NCBI GenBank assembly: GCA_041552135.1
Contig: JBFELL010000059.1
Span: 1-15,156 of the forward strand
Direction of reading: 5' to 3'
Length of the DNA: 15,156 bases
From: SZUA-186 sp041552135
Lineage (GTDB): Bacteria > Pseudomonadota > Gammaproteobacteria > UBA9214
The notes beneath the pieces were generated by a model. It was not told where the DNA came from and did no database searches. It saw only the letters and a list, made by a program, of their open reading frames with translations. The position numbers and the translations under genes were made by a program. Of this stretch, positions 13,756 through 15,156 are shown in pieces (positions within the stretch are counted from its first letter, which is position 1; each line of letters begins with the position of its first letter).

Positions 13756-13995
13756 TTATCCGTTCGATTCGTCTGATGCTGTCTTTCGCCAGCGCCGGCC
13801 GCATCGCGGGCAGGCCGTGCGCACGGACAGCAGTGCCGCAGCGGTAATGGCAATCGACGGCAGGATAAAAAACGGCCACAGCCCGGCCAGCAGGAACCCC
13901 AGCGGTATCAGCCACACCAGCCCGGCCAGCCAGGCGAGCCACGCCGGCCTGAGTTGCGGTCTGCCTTCGTAGTCGCAGTGCGGGCAGGTGTCCAT
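13756..13995 (-). CDS. Two-TM protein with split zinc-ribbon-like CxxC pairs
   Basis: The preferred product is 79 residues starting MDTCPHCDYEG at ATG 13995. Cys4 and Cys7 (CPHC) precede two hydrophobic segments (about 18-38 and 40-57), and Cys62 and Cys65 (CPRC) follow them. Both Cys pairs would lie on the same, probably cytoplasmic, side and could together bind one zinc ion. No partner or enzyme motif is visible. An alternative in-frame ATG at 14022 adds nine residues; neither start has a clear ribosome binding site. The symmetrical CPxC-TM-TM-CPxC layout makes chance coding unlikely. Function unknown. Confidence 0.65.
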   Translation of the reverse strand: MDTCPHCDYEGRPQLRPAWLAWLAGLVWLIPLGFLLAGLWPFFILPSIAITAAALLSVRTACPRCGRRWRKTASDESNG

Positions 13996-14076
13996 TGGGT
14001 GAGCATAGCGCAGCGCCGGCATTGCGACGAAACAATCGCGGCGGACGCCGCTGCTGCGGGAGATGGCACGGTACGG

Positions 14077-14099
14077 GCAGGCGCGAATTCATTCGCGAT
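14077..14099 (+). repeat. REP-like core, copy 5
   Basis: GCAGGCGCGAATTCATTCGC (14077-14096) matches the other cores with one base change (GGCGC for GGAGC). It lacks an obvious left arm and lies upstream of the two-TM gene. Confidence 0.75.
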
Positions 14100-14133
14100 T
14101 GCAGACCACGCGTTTTCCAGGCGCCCCCCTGGC

Positions 14134-14207
14134 ATCCCCGCGAAGGCGGATCCATGAACACGGCATTTCGATTTTCAATGGATTCCCGCCAGAGGGAATG
14201 ACGCGGG
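14134..14207. repeat. CCCGC-type dispersed inverted repeat
   Basis: ATCCCCGCGAAGGCGGATCC (14134-14153) is answered by ATGGATTCCCGCC (14179-14191) and GGGAATGACGCGGG. ATTCCC/GGGAAT (14182-14187, 14194-14199) form an inner hairpin. It belongs to the style of GCGAAAGCGGG repeats and resembles the segment within the uvrA linker at 9287-9332. No gene is supported in 13996-14276. Confidence 0.65.
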
Positions 14208-14276
14208 AAATGATCATTGCATGCTGGCTGCAGGCCGGGTGATGGTGATCAGCGGCATCCCGCCAGCGCATCCTGA

Positions 14277-15155
14277 TCACATGGGTGCCGCCATGGGCAA
14301 TGCGGCAAGTTCGTCGGCTGCATCCGGCTCGGTGGCCTGTTCTGTGTTCAGCGGCATTCCCTGCATGGCGGTTTCCAGCACCGCGACACGTTCCGCGGGC
14401 GAGATGCGTCGGCTGAGACGTTTCACGCGCCGCTGCAGTTCATCATCGGCCTCGGCACGTTTCCAGAAGGCCAGCAGCGCGCGGGGGGAATACTCCGAGC
14501 GCGCCAGGATCAGCAGCGCGATGTCGGCCATCTCCTGCACCTGCTGCTCGTCGTAGACGCGGTCGAGGTCGTCGAGGTCGGCGGCCTCGACATACAGCCA
14601 GCGCGACATGCCGGTGCCGCTGACGGCGACGGCGCCCTGCGACAGCACCAGCAGGCCGACACTGGCGGCCAGGTCGGTCACCCCGAACAGCATCTCGGTG
14701 GCCATGCTGAATTCGACCGGCTGGTTGTGACGCGCCAGGCCGTGGGCGATCTCGCAGGCCAGCAGGCCGGCGATTTCGTCCCGGTCCTGGACGACGTCAA
14801 ACACGCCAGACCAGACGAACAGGTAGTTGCCGCGGATGGCCCGCACATCGACCATGCCCTCGTCTTCGAACAGGTGCAGGTTCCACTTCAGCGGATCGAT
14901 GTTCGCGGCCGCGGCCAGGCTGTTGAACATGCCCTGCAGTTCGTCGTGCTGCAGGCTGGTGGTATCGACGGTGTAGTCCTCGCGCAGGTCGATGAAGATC
15001 GCCTCGGCCTGGTCCTCCTCCTCGATGCTGGGGACGTAGGCCATGGGGATGGTGCCGGGCGGGATACGCGCCTGCTGTATGGTGCAGGCCGCGAGGCAAA
15101 CCAGCCCGATCAGGGCCAGCACCGCCGGCGGCAGGATGTGGCTTGATGTCCGCAT
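14277..15155 (-). CDS. M48-like metalloprotease-family lipoprotein, altered zinc site
   Basis: The 292-residue product starts with a lipoprotein signal: hydrophobic core and LAAC lipobox with Cys24 as the lipidation site. Residues about 105-145 match the M48 core (RGNYLFVWSGVFDVVQDRDE, then LLACEIAHGLARH). The zinc motif HExxH reads Cys134-Glu-Ile-Ala-His138, so the first His ligand is Cys. A hydrophobic stretch (about 155-180) and LYVEAADLDDLDRV (Glu190, Asp193) follow, corresponding to the usual ExEADxxG third-ligand region but degenerate. The protein may be an inactive or altered peptidase, for example an envelope-assembly chaperone. It ends with an Ala/Glu-rich tail. The ATG lies one base from the window edge; its upstream signals are not visible. 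Confidence 0.82.
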   Translation of the reverse strand: MRTSSHILPPAVLALIGLVCLAACTIQQARIPPGTIPMAYVPSIEEEDQAEAIFIDLREDYTVDTTSLQHDELQGMFNSLAAAANIDPLKWNLHLFEDEGMVDVRAIRGNYLFVWSGVFDVVQDRDEIAGLLACEIAHGLARHNQPVEFSMATEMLFGVTDLAASVGLLVLSQGAVAVSGTGMSRWLYVEAADLDDLDRVYDEQQVQEMADIALLILARSEYSPRALLAFWKRAEADDELQRRVKRLSRRISPAERVAVLETAMQGMPLNTEQATEPDAADELAALPMAAPM

Positions 15156-15156
15156 T

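Noticed and set aside
13652..14161. 169-codon open frame on - overlapping the two-TM gene
   Set aside because: Arg/Pro-rich translation that runs through REP and CCCGC repeats; the smaller frame with CxxC pairs and helices is the credible gene.

Overview
The window looks like a chromosomal segment of a GC-rich gammaproteobacterium, possibly near the purple-sulfur or Ectothiorhodospira-like lineages. That placement is inferred from base composition, protein family style, REP-like repeats and a perfect FNR/Anr-type site. No ribosomal RNA or other phylogenetic marker is present, so it is tentative. Twelve protein genes can be supported; no transposase, phage gene or CRISPR array is present.

Layout: 1-462 is a repeat-rich gap. 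463-1069 is a hicA-hicB toxin-antitoxin pair on +. 1351-1851 (-) is a two-helix K+-channel-like protein with an altered selectivity filter. 2210-4616 (+) is a probable two-gene operon of a PTS EIIA-like/CBS fusion and an ArsB/NhaD-type permease; both start at TTG behind strong ribosome binding sites. 4647-6023 (-) is a CPA2 cation:proton antiporter with an FNR-type box upstream. Together 1351-6023 reads as an ion-transport block. 6488-12403 (-) is a giant tandem-fused UvrA of 1971 aa. 12649-13014 (-) is a MazG-like/DCTPP1-type nucleotide pyrophosphatase. 13356-13655 (+) is a small secreted Cys-containing protein, 13756-13995 (-) a two-TM protein with split CxxC pairs, and 14277-15155 (-) an M48-like lipoprotein whose first zinc-ligand His is replaced by Cys.

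The most striking feature is the repeat load and where it sits. A palindromic family built on GGGGACAGATTTATTT occurs at five loci, three of them inside uvrA in frame. All three are read in the same phase, giving KGTDLF..NKSVPF-type peptides. A GC-rich repeat read as LPPGERAGVRG also interrupts uvrA, the linker joining its two halves contains another inverted repeat, and the uvrA stop codon lies inside a REP-like element. Two insertions fall in the equivalent loop (between ABC signature and Walker B) of the two UvrA halves. This resembles the in-frame palindromic elements known from Rickettsia, but concentrated in one repair gene. How the repeats move is not visible here.

Functionally, UvrA (nucleotide excision repair) and the adjacent pyrophosphatase (nucleotide-pool cleansing) both protect genome integrity but have a repeat-filled gap between them. 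The transport block may be tuned by oxygen through FNR/Anr at the antiporter and by phosphorylation or adenine nucleotides through the EIIA-CBS protein. These links are inferences from domains and neighbourhood.
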